A stretch of DNA of 64,000 nt from Rhizobium phaseoli (lineage in GTDB: Bacteria > Pseudomonadota > Alphaproteobacteria > Rhizobiales > Rhizobiaceae). The DNA is taken from assembly GCF_010668805.1 (NCBI RefSeq), contig NZ_WUFT01000017.1:84506-148505 (forward strand). The letters run 5' to 3'. The number at the start of each line of letters is the position of its first letter. Position 1 is the stretch's first letter. Below the pieces are notes generated by a model that saw only the letters and a list, made by a program, of their open reading frames with translations, ran no database searches and had not been told where the DNA came from. Below are positions 36,614-45,282 of this stretch, in pieces. The position numbers and the translations under genes were made by a program.

Positions 36614-37521
36614 CTCTTTCCTCCCGCCAGGGCATTCTTCTCTTCGAGATGGAGGAGCAGGGCACTATGATCTTTTTCGCCATTGCCGTTGGCGACAAAT
36701 TCGCTGAATTCGGCGTGCACCGCCGCAGTGAGGGGCAACGTCAGCGACAAGGTGTCGGCCGTCTCCATGGCGGCGTTCAGATCTTTCAACTGGTTGCTCG
36801 ACGAACCGCCTGGAGTAAACTGCCTTTCGACCATGCGCTTGCCGTGCAGTTCAAGGATACGGCTCTCGGCAAAGCCACCGCGAATGGCGTCGCGAAAGGC
36901 TGCCGGCGAGCCGCCGCCGGCGGCAATCAGCATCATCGCTTCGGCAACGGCGCCGATCGTTACCGCGACGATCTGCTGGTTGGCAAGCTTGGCAAGCTGG
37001 CCTGCTCCGCTTGGGCCGACGCGGGTCACGCGCCCCATCGGCGCAAAGACATCTGCAAGCGCGTCGATCACATCCTTCTCGCCGCCGGCCATGATCGCCA
37101 GCGTACCGGCATCCGCCCCCACGACGCCGCCGGATACCGGCGCATCGACATGAGCGATGCCGCGTTCGGAAAGCCGGGCAGAATGGTCGCGGGCGAAATG
37201 CGGGGCGATCGAACTCATATCGATAACGACGGCGCCTGATGTCATCGCATCGACCGCTCCGCGGTCAAACAGCACGTCCTTCACCGCCTCGGCGTTGGTC
37301 AGCATGGTGATGACGACATCAGCGCCTAAAACGGCATCGGCGGGTGTTTCCGCGCAGATCGCGCCGTCTCCTGCGAGGGCCTCGGCCTTGCTGGGATCAC
37401 GATTCCAGACGGCGACGGCAAAACCCGCGCCAAGCAGCCGACGCGCCATCGGCGCTCCCATCAGGCCGATACCGAGAAAGGCGATCCGCCTCCCGTCATG
37501 ACCTTTGCTCGAACCTGTCAT
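36610..37521 (-). CDS. Beta-hydroxyacid dehydrogenase (3-hydroxyisobutyrate / tartronate semialdehyde reductase family)
   Basis: A 303-aa NAD(P)-dependent oxidoreductase. N-terminal FLGIGLMGAPMARRLL is the Rossmann motif; DAPVSGGVVGAD is the substrate loop, and the catalytic Lys lies in GAGQLAKLANQ. It is first in a two-gene operon with the xylonate-type dehydratase, overlapping it by four bases, so a role in sugar-acid catabolism (reducing or oxidising a small hydroxyacid) is inferred. Exact substrate unknown. Confidence 0.87.
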   Translation of the reverse strand: MTGSSKGHDGRRIAFLGIGLMGAPMARRLLGAGFAVAVWNRDPSKAEALAGDGAICAETPADAVLGADVVITMLTNAEAVKDVLFDRGAVDAMTSGAVVIDMSSIAPHFARDHSARLSERGIAHVDAPVSGGVVGADAGTLAIMAGGEKDVIDALADVFAPMGRVTRVGPSGAGQLAKLANQQIVAVTIGAVAEAMMLIAAGGGSPAAFRDAIRGGFAESRILELHGKRMVERQFTPGGSSSNQLKDLNAAMETADTLSLTLPLTAAVHAEFSEFVANGNGEKDHSALLLHLEEKNALAGGKR

Positions 37522-37608
37522 TCAGTCCTCCCAACTGTTGTTCGTCTTTGATAACCCCCTCGCCCACCGTTGCAACCGTTTTGGTGACGCATCGGCCTGA
37601 AAACCATA

Positions 37609-37634
37609 CGGGCGGGAACCGAAGTTCCCGCCCG
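37609..37634 (-). terminator. Hairpin terminator of the first RND operon
   Basis: CGGGCGGGAAC (37609-37619) and GTTCCCGCCCG (37624-37634) form a perfect 11-bp stem around CGAA. On the minus strand it follows the pump gene stop by 31 bases and is followed by TATGGTTTT. Confidence 0.8.
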
Positions 37635-37665
37635 ATTTACTCGACAAAGGAAGGTTGAATTCCGT

Positions 37666-40600
37666 TTATTCCGCCGCGAGCCGAATGACCTCTGCCTCTT
37701 CTTCCTTGTGCTCGTCCGGCTTGTGCTGGACCAGCGGACGGTTGCCCGTCAACCGCCGCAGCAGCACGTAGAAGACAGGCGTCATGAAGATGCCGAAGAA
37801 GGTCACCCCGATCATGCCCGAAAAAACCGCAACACCCATGGCAGCGCGCATCTCCGCGCCGGCGCCAGTGGAGACGACAAGCGGCACGACACCCATGATG
37901 AACGCCAGCGAGGTCATCAGGATCGGGCGAAGACGAAGGCGGCTGGCCTCGACTGCGGCCTCCCGCGGTGTCCTTCCCTCGAACTCCAGTTCGCGGGCGA
38001 ATTCCACGATCAGGATCGCGTTCTTCGCCGATAGACCGACAAGCACCACAAGGCCGATCTGGGTGAAGATATTGTTGTCTCCACCGGTGAGCCAGACGCC
38101 CGTCAGCGCGGCCAGCACACCCATCGGCACGATCATGATGATCGCAAGCGGCAGCGTCAGACTTTCATACTGGGCGGCAAGCACCAGGAAGACGAGCAAC
38201 AGTGCCAGCGGGAAGACGACGATACTGGAGTTACCGGCAAGGATCTGCTGATAGGTCAGATCAGTCCATTCGAAGTCTATGCCTGCGGGCAGGGTCTCAT
38301 GAAGGATTTTCTCGATTGCCGCCTGCGCCTGGCCGGACGAGAAGCCGGGTGCCGGACCACCGTTGATATCGGCAGCGAGGAAGCCGTTATAGCGGTTCGC
38401 ACGCTCCGGACCGGTGCTCGGCTCGACCTTCAAGAGGGCCGAAAGCGGGATCATCTCACCCGATGCCGAACGGACCTTCAACTGGCCGATATCTTCCGGC
38501 TGAGCGCGGAATTTGGCATCGGCCTGCACACGGACGCTGTAGGTGCGGCCGAAGGCATTGAAGTCGTTCACATAGAGCGAACCGAGATAGATCTGCAGCG
38601 TCTGGAAGACGTCGGTGACGGAAACCCCGAGCTGCTCGGCCTTGGCGCGGTCGAGATCGGCATAGAGCTGCGGCACGTTGATCTGGAAGCTGGAGAACAG
38701 CCCGGCGAGCTCAGGCGTCTGATAGGCCTTCGCAAGAACTGCTTTGGTGGCCTCGTCGAGCGCCTGGTTGCCAAGGCCCGCACGATCCTCGATCTGCAGC
38801 TTGAAGCCGCCCGTCGTGCCGAGACCGTTGACCGGCGGCGGCGGGAACATGGCGATGAAGGCATCCTGAATGGAGCCGAACTTCTGGTTCAGTGCCATGG
38901 CGATCGCGCCGCCGGAGAGATCGGGCGTCTTGCGCTCCTCGAAGTCCTTCAGCGTCACGAAGACGATGCCGGCATTGGACGAGTTGGTGAAGCCGTTGAT
39001 CGACAGGCCCGGGAAGGCGATCGCATTGGCAACGCCTGGCTGCGCCAGAGCGATGTCGGTCATGCGCTTGATGACATTTTCCGTGCGGTCGAGGCTTGCG
39101 GCATCCGGCAACTGGGCGAAGCCGATCAGATACTGCTTATCCTGAGACGGCACGAAGCCGCCAGGGACCGTGCTGAACAGGCTATAGGTCGCACCGACCA
39201 GCGCCAGATAGATCACCATAACAATGCTCTTGCGCGACAGCAATCCGCCCACGCCCTTGCCGTAGGCATTCGAGCCCGCGCCGAAGACACGGTTGAAGCC
39301 ACGGAAGAACCAACCGAAGATGGCGTCCATGAAGCGCGTCAGCCAGTCCTTCGGCTCATGATGCCCCTTTAGCAGAAGGGCTGCCAGCGCCGGGGACAGG
39401 GTAAGCGAATTGAAGGCCGAGATAACGGTCGAGATCGCGATCGTCAGCGCGAACTGGCGATAGAACTGACCCGACAGGCCGGAAATGAAGGCGAGCGGCA
39501 CGAACACCGCGACGAGGACCAGCGCGATCGCGACGATCGGACCGGAGACTTCCTTCATCGCCTTGTAGGTAGCTGCCCGTGGCGACAGCCCCTGTTCGAT
39601 ATTGCGCTCGACGTTTTCGACCACCACGATCGCATCGTCGACGACGATACCGATCGCCAGCACCAGCCCGAACAGACTGAGCGCGTTGATCGAGAAGCCG
39701 AAGACATACATTACCGCGAAGGTGCCGATGATCGATACCGGAACCGCGATCAGCGGAATGATCGAGGCGCGCCACGTCTGCAGGAACAGGATGACAACGA
39801 GAACGACCAGCGCAATGGCTTCAAGCAGCGTGTCGATGACCTTCTCGATCGAGGCACGCACGAATTTCGTCGTATCGTAGACGATCTCGTATTTAACGCC
39901 CTCGGGCATGGCGAGTTGCAGCTGATCCATGGTGGCGTGCACATTGTCGGCGATTTCGATCGCATTCGAACCCGGCGCCTGAAGCACGGCAACGGCGACG
40001 GCCGGCTTGCCATCGAGCAGCGAACGCAGCGTATAGTCCGCAGCACCGAGTTCGATGCGAGCGACATCGCGCAGGCGGGTGATCTCGCCACCGGCGCCCG
40101 TCTTGACGATGATGCTGCCGAACTCCTCGGGTGTGCGCAGGCGGCCCTGAGCATTCACGTTGAGCTGCAGATCCACACCCGGCTGGCTCGGCGATGCGCC
40201 GATGATGCCGGCAGCGGCCTGGACGTTCTGGGAGCTGATGGCGTTGCTGATGTCGCTGGCGGCGAGATTATGCTCCGCGGCCTTCTGTGGGTCGATCCAG
40301 ACACGCATCGAATAATCGCCGGCGCCGAAGACCTGCACCTGACCGACGCCGGCGATGCGGGCAAGCCGATCCTTGATATTCAGCGTCGCGTAATTGCGAA
40401 GATAGGTAATGTCGTGATTGTCGCCATCGGAGACGAGGTTGACGACCATGATGAAGTTGGGCGAACTCTTGACCGTCGTGATCCCCAGCGAGCGGACTTC
40501 CGCCGGCAGCCGTGGTTCGGCCTGCGAAACGCGGTTCTGCACCAGCTGCTGCGCCTTGTCGGGGTCGGTGCCGAGCTTGAAGGTGACGGTCACGTTGAGC

Positions 40601-40866
40601 ACGCCGTCCGACGTCGCCTGGCTGGACATGTAGAGCATGCCCTCGACACCGTTGATCTGCTCTTCGAGCGGTGTGGCCACCGTTTCGGCGATGACCGACG
40701 GGTTGGCGCCGGGATAGGTGGCACGCACGACGATCGACGGCGGCACGACTTCCGGATATTCGGAAATCGGCAGCGCCCTGAGGCCGATCAGGCCGGCAAC
40801 CACGATGAGGACCGAAAGAACGCCGGCAAAGACCGGCCGGTCGACAAAGAATCTGGAGATGTTCAT
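37666..40866 (-). CDS. RND multidrug efflux permease (AcrB/HAE1 family), first system
   Basis: A 1066-aa inner-membrane proton-driven pump with twelve membrane segments and two large periplasmic loops. The proton-relay Asp pair is in GIVVDDAIVVVENVERN and the relay Lys in SAKNAILIVEFA. Family length is ~1040-1060. The adaptor gene lies 115 bases upstream in the same direction; no outer-membrane TolC-like gene is adjacent, so a TolC encoded elsewhere is needed. Resembles MexB/AcrB; substrates are not predictable. Confidence 0.95.
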   Translation of the reverse strand: MNISRFFVDRPVFAGVLSVLIVVAGLIGLRALPISEYPEVVPPSIVVRATYPGANPSVIAETVATPLEEQINGVEGMLYMSSQATSDGVLNVTVTFKLGTDPDKAQQLVQNRVSQAEPRLPAEVRSLGITTVKSSPNFIMVVNLVSDGDNHDITYLRNYATLNIKDRLARIAGVGQVQVFGAGDYSMRVWIDPQKAAEHNLAASDISNAISSQNVQAAAGIIGASPSQPGVDLQLNVNAQGRLRTPEEFGSIIVKTGAGGEITRLRDVARIELGAADYTLRSLLDGKPAVAVAVLQAPGSNAIEIADNVHATMDQLQLAMPEGVKYEIVYDTTKFVRASIEKVIDTLLEAIALVVLVVILFLQTWRASIIPLIAVPVSIIGTFAVMYVFGFSINALSLFGLVLAIGIVVDDAIVVVENVERNIEQGLSPRAATYKAMKEVSGPIVAIALVLVAVFVPLAFISGLSGQFYRQFALTIAISTVISAFNSLTLSPALAALLLKGHHEPKDWLTRFMDAIFGWFFRGFNRVFGAGSNAYGKGVGGLLSRKSIVMVIYLALVGATYSLFSTVPGGFVPSQDKQYLIGFAQLPDAASLDRTENVIKRMTDIALAQPGVANAIAFPGLSINGFTNSSNAGIVFVTLKDFEERKTPDLSGGAIAMALNQKFGSIQDAFIAMFPPPPVNGLGTTGGFKLQIEDRAGLGNQALDEATKAVLAKAYQTPELAGLFSSFQINVPQLYADLDRAKAEQLGVSVTDVFQTLQIYLGSLYVNDFNAFGRTYSVRVQADAKFRAQPEDIGQLKVRSASGEMIPLSALLKVEPSTGPERANRYNGFLAADINGGPAPGFSSGQAQAAIEKILHETLPAGIDFEWTDLTYQQILAGNSSIVVFPLALLLVFLVLAAQYESLTLPLAIIMIVPMGVLAALTGVWLTGGDNNIFTQIGLVVLVGLSAKNAILIVEFARELEFEGRTPREAAVEASRLRLRPILMTSLAFIMGVVPLVVSTGAGAEMRAAMGVAVFSGMIGVTFFGIFMTPVFYVLLRRLTGNRPLVQHKPDEHKEEEAEVIRLAAE

Positions 40867-40909
40867 ATCAAAGCCCTCTCCGGGGTGAACATGGATGCAA
40901 CGTCCCTCT

Positions 40910-40971
40910 CCGGCGGTTGGAGCCGCCGGCGGGTCATATCATTTCGGGTATTGGCCCTCCCCCGCGGGGGA
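40910..40971 (-). other. Two hairpins in the adaptor-pump intercistronic gap
   Basis: CCGGCGG (40910-40916) pairs with CCGCCGG (40923-40929), and TCCCCCGCGGGGGA (40958-40971) is a perfect 14-base palindrome. They sit between co-oriented genes of one operon, where such structures can stabilise the upstream mRNA or reduce downstream expression. Confidence 0.4.
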
Positions 40972-40981
40972 AAGCGAAGAC

Positions 40982-42172
40982 TTATTGAGCGGTCGCGACC
41001 TTCTCTTCCATCTGCGGTATGACGACCGCGCCAGGACGAATGCGCTGCAGACCGTTGACGACGATCTTTTCGCCGGCGTTCAGGCCGCTTTCGACCACCC
41101 GCTGGCCGTCGGAAAGCGTACCGAGCTGGACCTGCCGGTACGCGACCTTGTTTTCGGCATCGACAACGAAGACGAACTTCTTGTCCTGGTCGGTGCCGAC
41201 GGCGCGGTCGCTAATGACGATCTTGTTCTCGGCCTTCGGCTGGCCCATGCGCACCCGCACGAACTGGCCGGGGATGAGACGCCCGCCCGGATTGTCGAAC
41301 ACGGCGCGCACGCCGATCGTGCCGCTTGAGGCATCGACCTCATTGTCGATCAGTTGCAGCTTGCCCTTGATCGGCGTACCGCTGTCGGTCAGCGTACCGA
41401 CCTCGACCGGGATCTGCTCGACCGGAGGCAGGGCGCTGTCGGTCTGCGGAAGCTGGGCAAGCGCCCGCGTCACCATTTCTTCGCTGGCATTGAAGCTCGC
41501 ATAGATCGGATCGACCGAAACGAGCGTCGTCAGCGCCGGCGAGGTCGAGCCGGCCGCGACGAGGTTGCCGGCGGTCACCTCGATCTTGCCGATGCGGCCG
41601 GAAACCGGAGCCCGTACCTGCGTATAATCGAGATCGAGCTGGGCCGACTGCAGCGCAGCCTGTGCCGACCGCAGCCCCGCCTGAGCCTCGGTCAGCGCGC
41701 TCTGGCGCTGATCTAGATCGCTCTGGGAGATGGTACGATTGTCGGAAAGCCTGTGGCCGCGATCGAGTTCGGTCTGCGCCAGGCTGACCCTGGCCTCGGC
41801 CGAAGCGACCTGGCCTTGCGCCTGGGCTACGGTTGCCTGGTAGGGAGCCGGGTCGATGGTGAAGAGCAGGTCGCCCTGCTTCACCAGCGCCCCTTCGCGG
41901 AAAGCCACCGCCAGGATGGCGCCGGCAACGCGGGAACGCACCTGCACCCGGTCAACCGCTTCGAGACGACCGGAGAAACTTTCCCAGGCCGTCACGTCGC
42001 GCGCCGCGACGACTGCGACCGTCACCGGCACAGCGGGAGCCTGCGCGGGGGCTGAAGCCGCCGTAGCGGTCGTGCTCATCGGCAATTCGAAAAACAATGC
42101 GGCGCCGGAAACGGACGCAGCAAGACCCAAGCCAGCGCCCACCAGGGCCCAGCGCTTACTTCTGGACGTCAT
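40982..42172 (-). CDS. RND efflux periplasmic adaptor (membrane fusion protein), first system
   Basis: A 396-aa MexA/AcrA-type adaptor. N-terminal signal anchor (about 8-28), then lipoyl halves around EGALVKQGDLLFTIDPAPY and APVSGRIGKIEVTAGN flanking a helical hairpin, then beta-barrel and membrane-proximal domains. No lipobox Cys, so it is probably anchored by the hydrophobic N-terminus. It links the pump at 37666-40866 with an outer-membrane channel. Confidence 0.94.
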   Translation of the reverse strand: MTSRSKRWALVGAGLGLAASVSGAALFFELPMSTTATAASAPAQAPAVPVTVAVVAARDVTAWESFSGRLEAVDRVQVRSRVAGAILAVAFREGALVKQGDLLFTIDPAPYQATVAQAQGQVASAEARVSLAQTELDRGHRLSDNRTISQSDLDQRQSALTEAQAGLRSAQAALQSAQLDLDYTQVRAPVSGRIGKIEVTAGNLVAAGSTSPALTTLVSVDPIYASFNASEEMVTRALAQLPQTDSALPPVEQIPVEVGTLTDSGTPIKGKLQLIDNEVDASSGTIGVRAVFDNPGGRLIPGQFVRVRMGQPKAENKIVISDRAVGTDQDKKFVFVVDAENKVAYRQVQLGTLSDGQRVVESGLNAGEKIVVNGLQRIRPGAVVIPQMEEKVATAQ

Positions 42173-42218
42173 TAGTGCTCTCCTTGCGGCTGCAAGCCGC
42201 CGAAATATCAGATCTTCT

Positions 42219-43031
42219 TCAATGCAATTGCGGTTGAACGCTTACGTCTCGAAGGAAACTTCCAAAATGGCGGCTGACGTTTTCCTGCCAGTCGGGCGCT
42301 CCGTCGGATTTCCCACCATAAATCGAAGGCCAGCCCGTCCCGGCGGGAAGGACATGCTGGCTTACACCGACGCCGGCCGTTTTCAGGCGGGCACCGTAAC
42401 CAATTGTCTCGTCGTGCAGAGGATCGTCCTCCGCAGTGAGTATCAGCGCTGGCGCGACGCCTGAAAGACGCGAACAGAGACAAGGCGCCGCATAAGGGTG
42501 ACAACCGCCGCCGCTTAGGTAGTGGCTCCAGCCCTCCGTCCAGCGCCGGCGCATGCCGATGGCATCGGCCTTGCGGATCGAGGACGTGCCCATGAACGGA
42601 TCGAGCAGCGGCGAAATCAGCACCTGACCGTCGAGCGCATCCGGCATCTGGTCGCGCGCCTTCAGCGCCACGCCGGCGGCAACATTGCCGCCCGCCTCTT
42701 CGCCGGCGACGAAGAGCAGCGATTTGCGGTCACCGAGGCCGGCGCGTTTGTTGGCGAGATAGCTGAAGACGGAGAAGGAGACTTCCAACGCCCTCGGAAA
42801 AATATTATCGGAAAGGCTGCTGTAATCAGCGGCGACAACAATGGCGCCCGCCTTGGCGAGGCTCATTGCCACCGGCCGGTCGACGTTCTTGTCACTGTCG
42901 AGAAACGCACCGCCATGCAGGTAAAGCACGATTGGCGGACCCTTGCCGTAATCCGCGCCCTGGTAGATGCGTGCGGAAACGGGGCCGATGGCCACCTTAT
43001 CCAGCATCATATCTTTCCATTCCACCGTCAT
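42219..43031 (-). CDS. Alpha/beta-hydrolase (HSL/acetyl-esterase type) lacking its catalytic Ser, probable pseudoenzyme
   Basis: A 270-aa protein with the alpha/beta-hydrolase_3 layout. The oxyanion motif HGGAF (39-43) is intact and EDDPLHDE (201-208) supplies the acid. The nucleophile elbow that should read G-x-S-x-G is GEEAG (110-114), with Glu112 at the Ser position. The His near the C-terminus, usually in an HGF-like motif, is also absent: the segment reads PAGTGWPSIY. Inference: a non-catalytic fold, perhaps a ligand binder or sensor. ATG 43031 is used because the frame upstream is non-conserved. It is 46 bases downstream-facing from the efflux adaptor gene and divergent from the LysR gene. 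Confidence 0.8.
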   Translation of the reverse strand: MTVEWKDMMLDKVAIGPVSARIYQGADYGKGPPIVLYLHGGAFLDSDKNVDRPVAMSLAKAGAIVVAADYSSLSDNIFPRALEVSFSVFSYLANKRAGLGDRKSLLFVAGEEAGGNVAAGVALKARDQMPDALDGQVLISPLLDPFMGTSSIRKADAIGMRRRWTEGWSHYLSGGGCHPYAAPCLCSRLSGVAPALILTAEDDPLHDETIGYGARLKTAGVGVSQHVLPAGTGWPSIYGGKSDGAPDWQENVSRHFGSFLRDVSVQPQLH

Positions 43032-43083
43032 GCGTCCGGTCTCTTTTGCGTCAGCCACAAGCAGACAACGCCTGCCGCTTGCA

Positions 43084-43095
43084 TTTTGTACAAAA
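43084..43095. promoter_or_regulatory. 12-base palindrome in hydrolase-LysR divergent promoter
   Basis: TTTTGTACAAAA is a perfect palindrome 53 bases upstream of the hydrolase gene and 101 before the LysR start. Suggested operator for the divergent LysR regulator. Confidence 0.45.
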
Positions 43096-43195
43096 AAGAT
43101 ATTGTTATTCCAACCGAGGAATAAGAAGCTATATCGCGATAACACTGTTCCAGATCTCGAACAATGGTGCAACGCAAACCGCGGATTTCAAACCG

Positions 43196-44107
43196 ATGGA
43201 TCAGCTCTCGGCAATGCGCGTCTTCATTCGCGTGGTGGAGACGGGCAATTTCACCCGCGCCGCCGACATGCTCGCCATGCCCAAGGCGACGGTAACCAAT
43301 CTCATCCAGGGCCTGGAGGCGCATTTGCGCACCAAGCTTTTGAATCGTACCACGCGCCGGGTGATGGTCACCACGGACGGCGCGCTCTATTACGAACGCG
43401 CCGCCCAGATTATCTCGGAACTGGAGGAACTCGATGGCAGCCTCTCGAATTCGCAGAGCCTGCCGAGCGGGCGGCTGCGCGTCGAGATGGCCGGCGCTTT
43501 CGCCGATTGGATCGTCGTTCCCGCGCTCTGCGATTTCTATCAGCGTTATCCCGATATCCGCATCGATCTCGGGGTCGGCGACCGCACGGTCGACTATCTT
43601 GCAGAAAATGTCGACTGCGCGCTGCGGGCCGGCACGCCGGCCGACCAGTCGCTGATTGCGCGGCGTGTCTCCGAAGTCGAGATGATCACCTGTGCTTCGC
43701 CGAACTATATCCAGAAATTCGGCATGCCCGAGCGGCCGGAGGATCTGGAGGCCGATCATTACTCCGTCAATTATTTCCGCGCCCAGAACAACCGAACGCT
43801 GCCCTTTGAATTTCGCCGGCACAACGAGGTGATCGAAACCAGTCCACGTTACATCGCCTCGGTCAACGATAGCCGCACCTATCTGACAGCTGCGTTGACG
43901 GGGCTCGGCATCGCACAGGTGCCGATTTTCATGGCGCGTGAGCCGATGGCAAGGGGTGAACTCGTCCGCGTGCTCCCGGACTGGCGCCGCGACCCGCTGC
44001 CGCTCTACGTCGTCTACCCCCCGAACCGCCACCTCAGCAACAAGGTCCGCGTCTTTGTCGACTGGCTGGTAAAGCTTCTGATAGAGACGAGATTGAACGA
44101 CTTCTGA
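43196..44107 (+). CDS. LysR-family transcriptional regulator
   Basis: A 303-aa protein with an N-terminal winged helix-turn-helix (MRVFIRVVETGNFTRAADML, then TVTNLIQGLEAHLRTKLL) and a C-terminal LysR substrate-binding domain. ATG 43196 (MDQLSAM) is the family start; the frame continues far upstream through non-conserved sequence. Divergent from the pseudo-hydrolase and RND efflux genes, which it may regulate. Typical of the AaeR/DsdC-like subgroup (MDxLxAMRVFxRVVE). Confidence 0.9.
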   Translation: MDQLSAMRVFIRVVETGNFTRAADMLAMPKATVTNLIQGLEAHLRTKLLNRTTRRVMVTTDGALYYERAAQIISELEELDGSLSNSQSLPSGRLRVEMAGAFADWIVVPALCDFYQRYPDIRIDLGVGDRTVDYLAENVDCALRAGTPADQSLIARRVSEVEMITCASPNYIQKFGMPERPEDLEADHYSVNYFRAQNNRTLPFEFRRHNEVIETSPRYIASVNDSRTYLTAALTGLGIAQVPIFMAREPMARGELVRVLPDWRRDPLPLYVVYPPNRHLSNKVRVFVDWLVKLLIETRLNDF

Positions 44108-44122
44108 GCGCCAAAACAAATA

Positions 44123-44156
44123 CGGCCCGGAAGGCAGGGAAACCTTCGACGGGCCG
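44123..44156. terminator. Hairpin downstream of the LysR gene
   Basis: CGGCCCG (44123-44129) with CGGGCCG (44150-44156), extended inside by GAAGG/CCTTC. It lies 15 bases past the LysR stop; no T-run follows. The remaining 44157-44432 shows no supportable gene. Confidence 0.55.
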
Positions 44157-44432
44157 CAATGTGCAACTTTGAACATCACGCCTGTCGCACCGAGGACGGG
44201 AGCGGCAGGCTCTGGAGGTCGGAAAAGAGCGGCAGGGTATTCCACTCTCTCGCGATAGAGCAGATATACGTACTCCCCGCAGGATTGTAAGGGGAAATTC
44301 CACCAGCCCATTCACATCATCGCGATGACGGCTTGGCTCCCGTACGCCCGTCGGCGGGCCGGGCTTCAGTTCTCGACGGCCGGCTTCCACCGATCTTCGA
44401 GGCCAATGCGGCGGCATCGCCGCTTGCCTTGG

Positions 44433-45176
44433 TCAGATCATTCCGCCATTGGCGCGCAACGTCTGGCCGTTGATCCAGCCGCCGTCGGGGCCGGCGAGGA
44501 AGGCCACCGCGGCGGCGATGTCTTCAGGTGTGCCGAGGCGCTCCAGCGGGTTCATCTTCGCCATCCGGGCGATCAGTTCCTCCGACTTGCCGTTGAGAAA
44601 AAGGTCGGTGGCGACAGGACCGGGCGCAATGGCGTTGACGGTGATGTTTCGGCCGCGCATCTCCTTGGCCATGATCGCCGTCAACGTTTCGACGGCAGCC
44701 TTGGTGGCGGCATAGATTCCGTAGGTTTCGAGCCTCAGCCCGACGACCGAGGTCGAGAAATTGATGATCCGGCCGCCGTCGCGCATCCGCCTGGCCGCTT
44801 CGCGCAACGTATGGAAGGTACCCTTGAGATTGACGGCGATCTGGCGGTCGAAATGGGCATCATCGGCCTCAGCCAGCGAGGAGAGCATCATGATGCCGGC
44901 ATTGTTGACGAGCACGTCGACACCTCCAAAGGCAGTTTCCGCAGCATCGAACATGCGGCGGACGGCTTGCGCATCGCTGACATCGGCTTTCTCAGTCAGC
45001 GCCTTGCCGCCGGCCTGCCCGATCTGTCGGGCGAGTTCCTCGGCCGGGGCGGCGTCGCCGGAGTAATTGATGACGACGGTGAAACCGTCCCTGGCGAGCT
45101 GTTGGGCGACTGCAGCGCCGATACCACGGGAAGCGCCGGTGACCAGTGCGACCTTGCCGTTTTCGTTGGAAGCCAT
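44433..45176 (-). CDS. Short-chain dehydrogenase/reductase (FabG-like SDR)
   Basis: A 247-aa classical SDR: cofactor motif TGASRGIGAAV, NNAG at about residues 88-91, catalytic Ser in NFSTSVVG, and YxxxK in YAATKAA. The closing GGWINGQTLRANGGMI is typical. NADP-type binding is suggested by the short loop. Substrate unknown. ATG 45176 follows AAGGAGAAGGACA. Divergent from a LysR gene, which probably controls it. Confidence 0.9.
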   Translation of the reverse strand: MASNENGKVALVTGASRGIGAAVAQQLARDGFTVVINYSGDAAPAEELARQIGQAGGKALTEKADVSDAQAVRRMFDAAETAFGGVDVLVNNAGIMMLSSLAEADDAHFDRQIAVNLKGTFHTLREAARRMRDGGRIINFSTSVVGLRLETYGIYAATKAAVETLTAIMAKEMRGRNITVNAIAPGPVATDLFLNGKSEELIARMAKMNPLERLGTPEDIAAAVAFLAGPDGGWINGQTLRANGGMI

Positions 45177-45223
45177 TGTCCTTCTCCTTGATCTCGTTTC
45201 GATGAGGAGAAGATGCGCCTTTT

Positions 45224-45241
45224 CCCATTGCGGATAATGGG
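45224..45241. promoter_or_regulatory. Inverted repeat in SDR-LysR divergent promoter
   Basis: CCCATT (45224-45229) and AATGGG (45236-45241) with a 6-base spacer, compatible with LysR T-N11-A sites. Midway between the two divergent starts. Confidence 0.5.
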
Positions 45242-45282
45242 GCATTCTTCGGCATCACTATCCGGGAATAGCGAACAAATAG

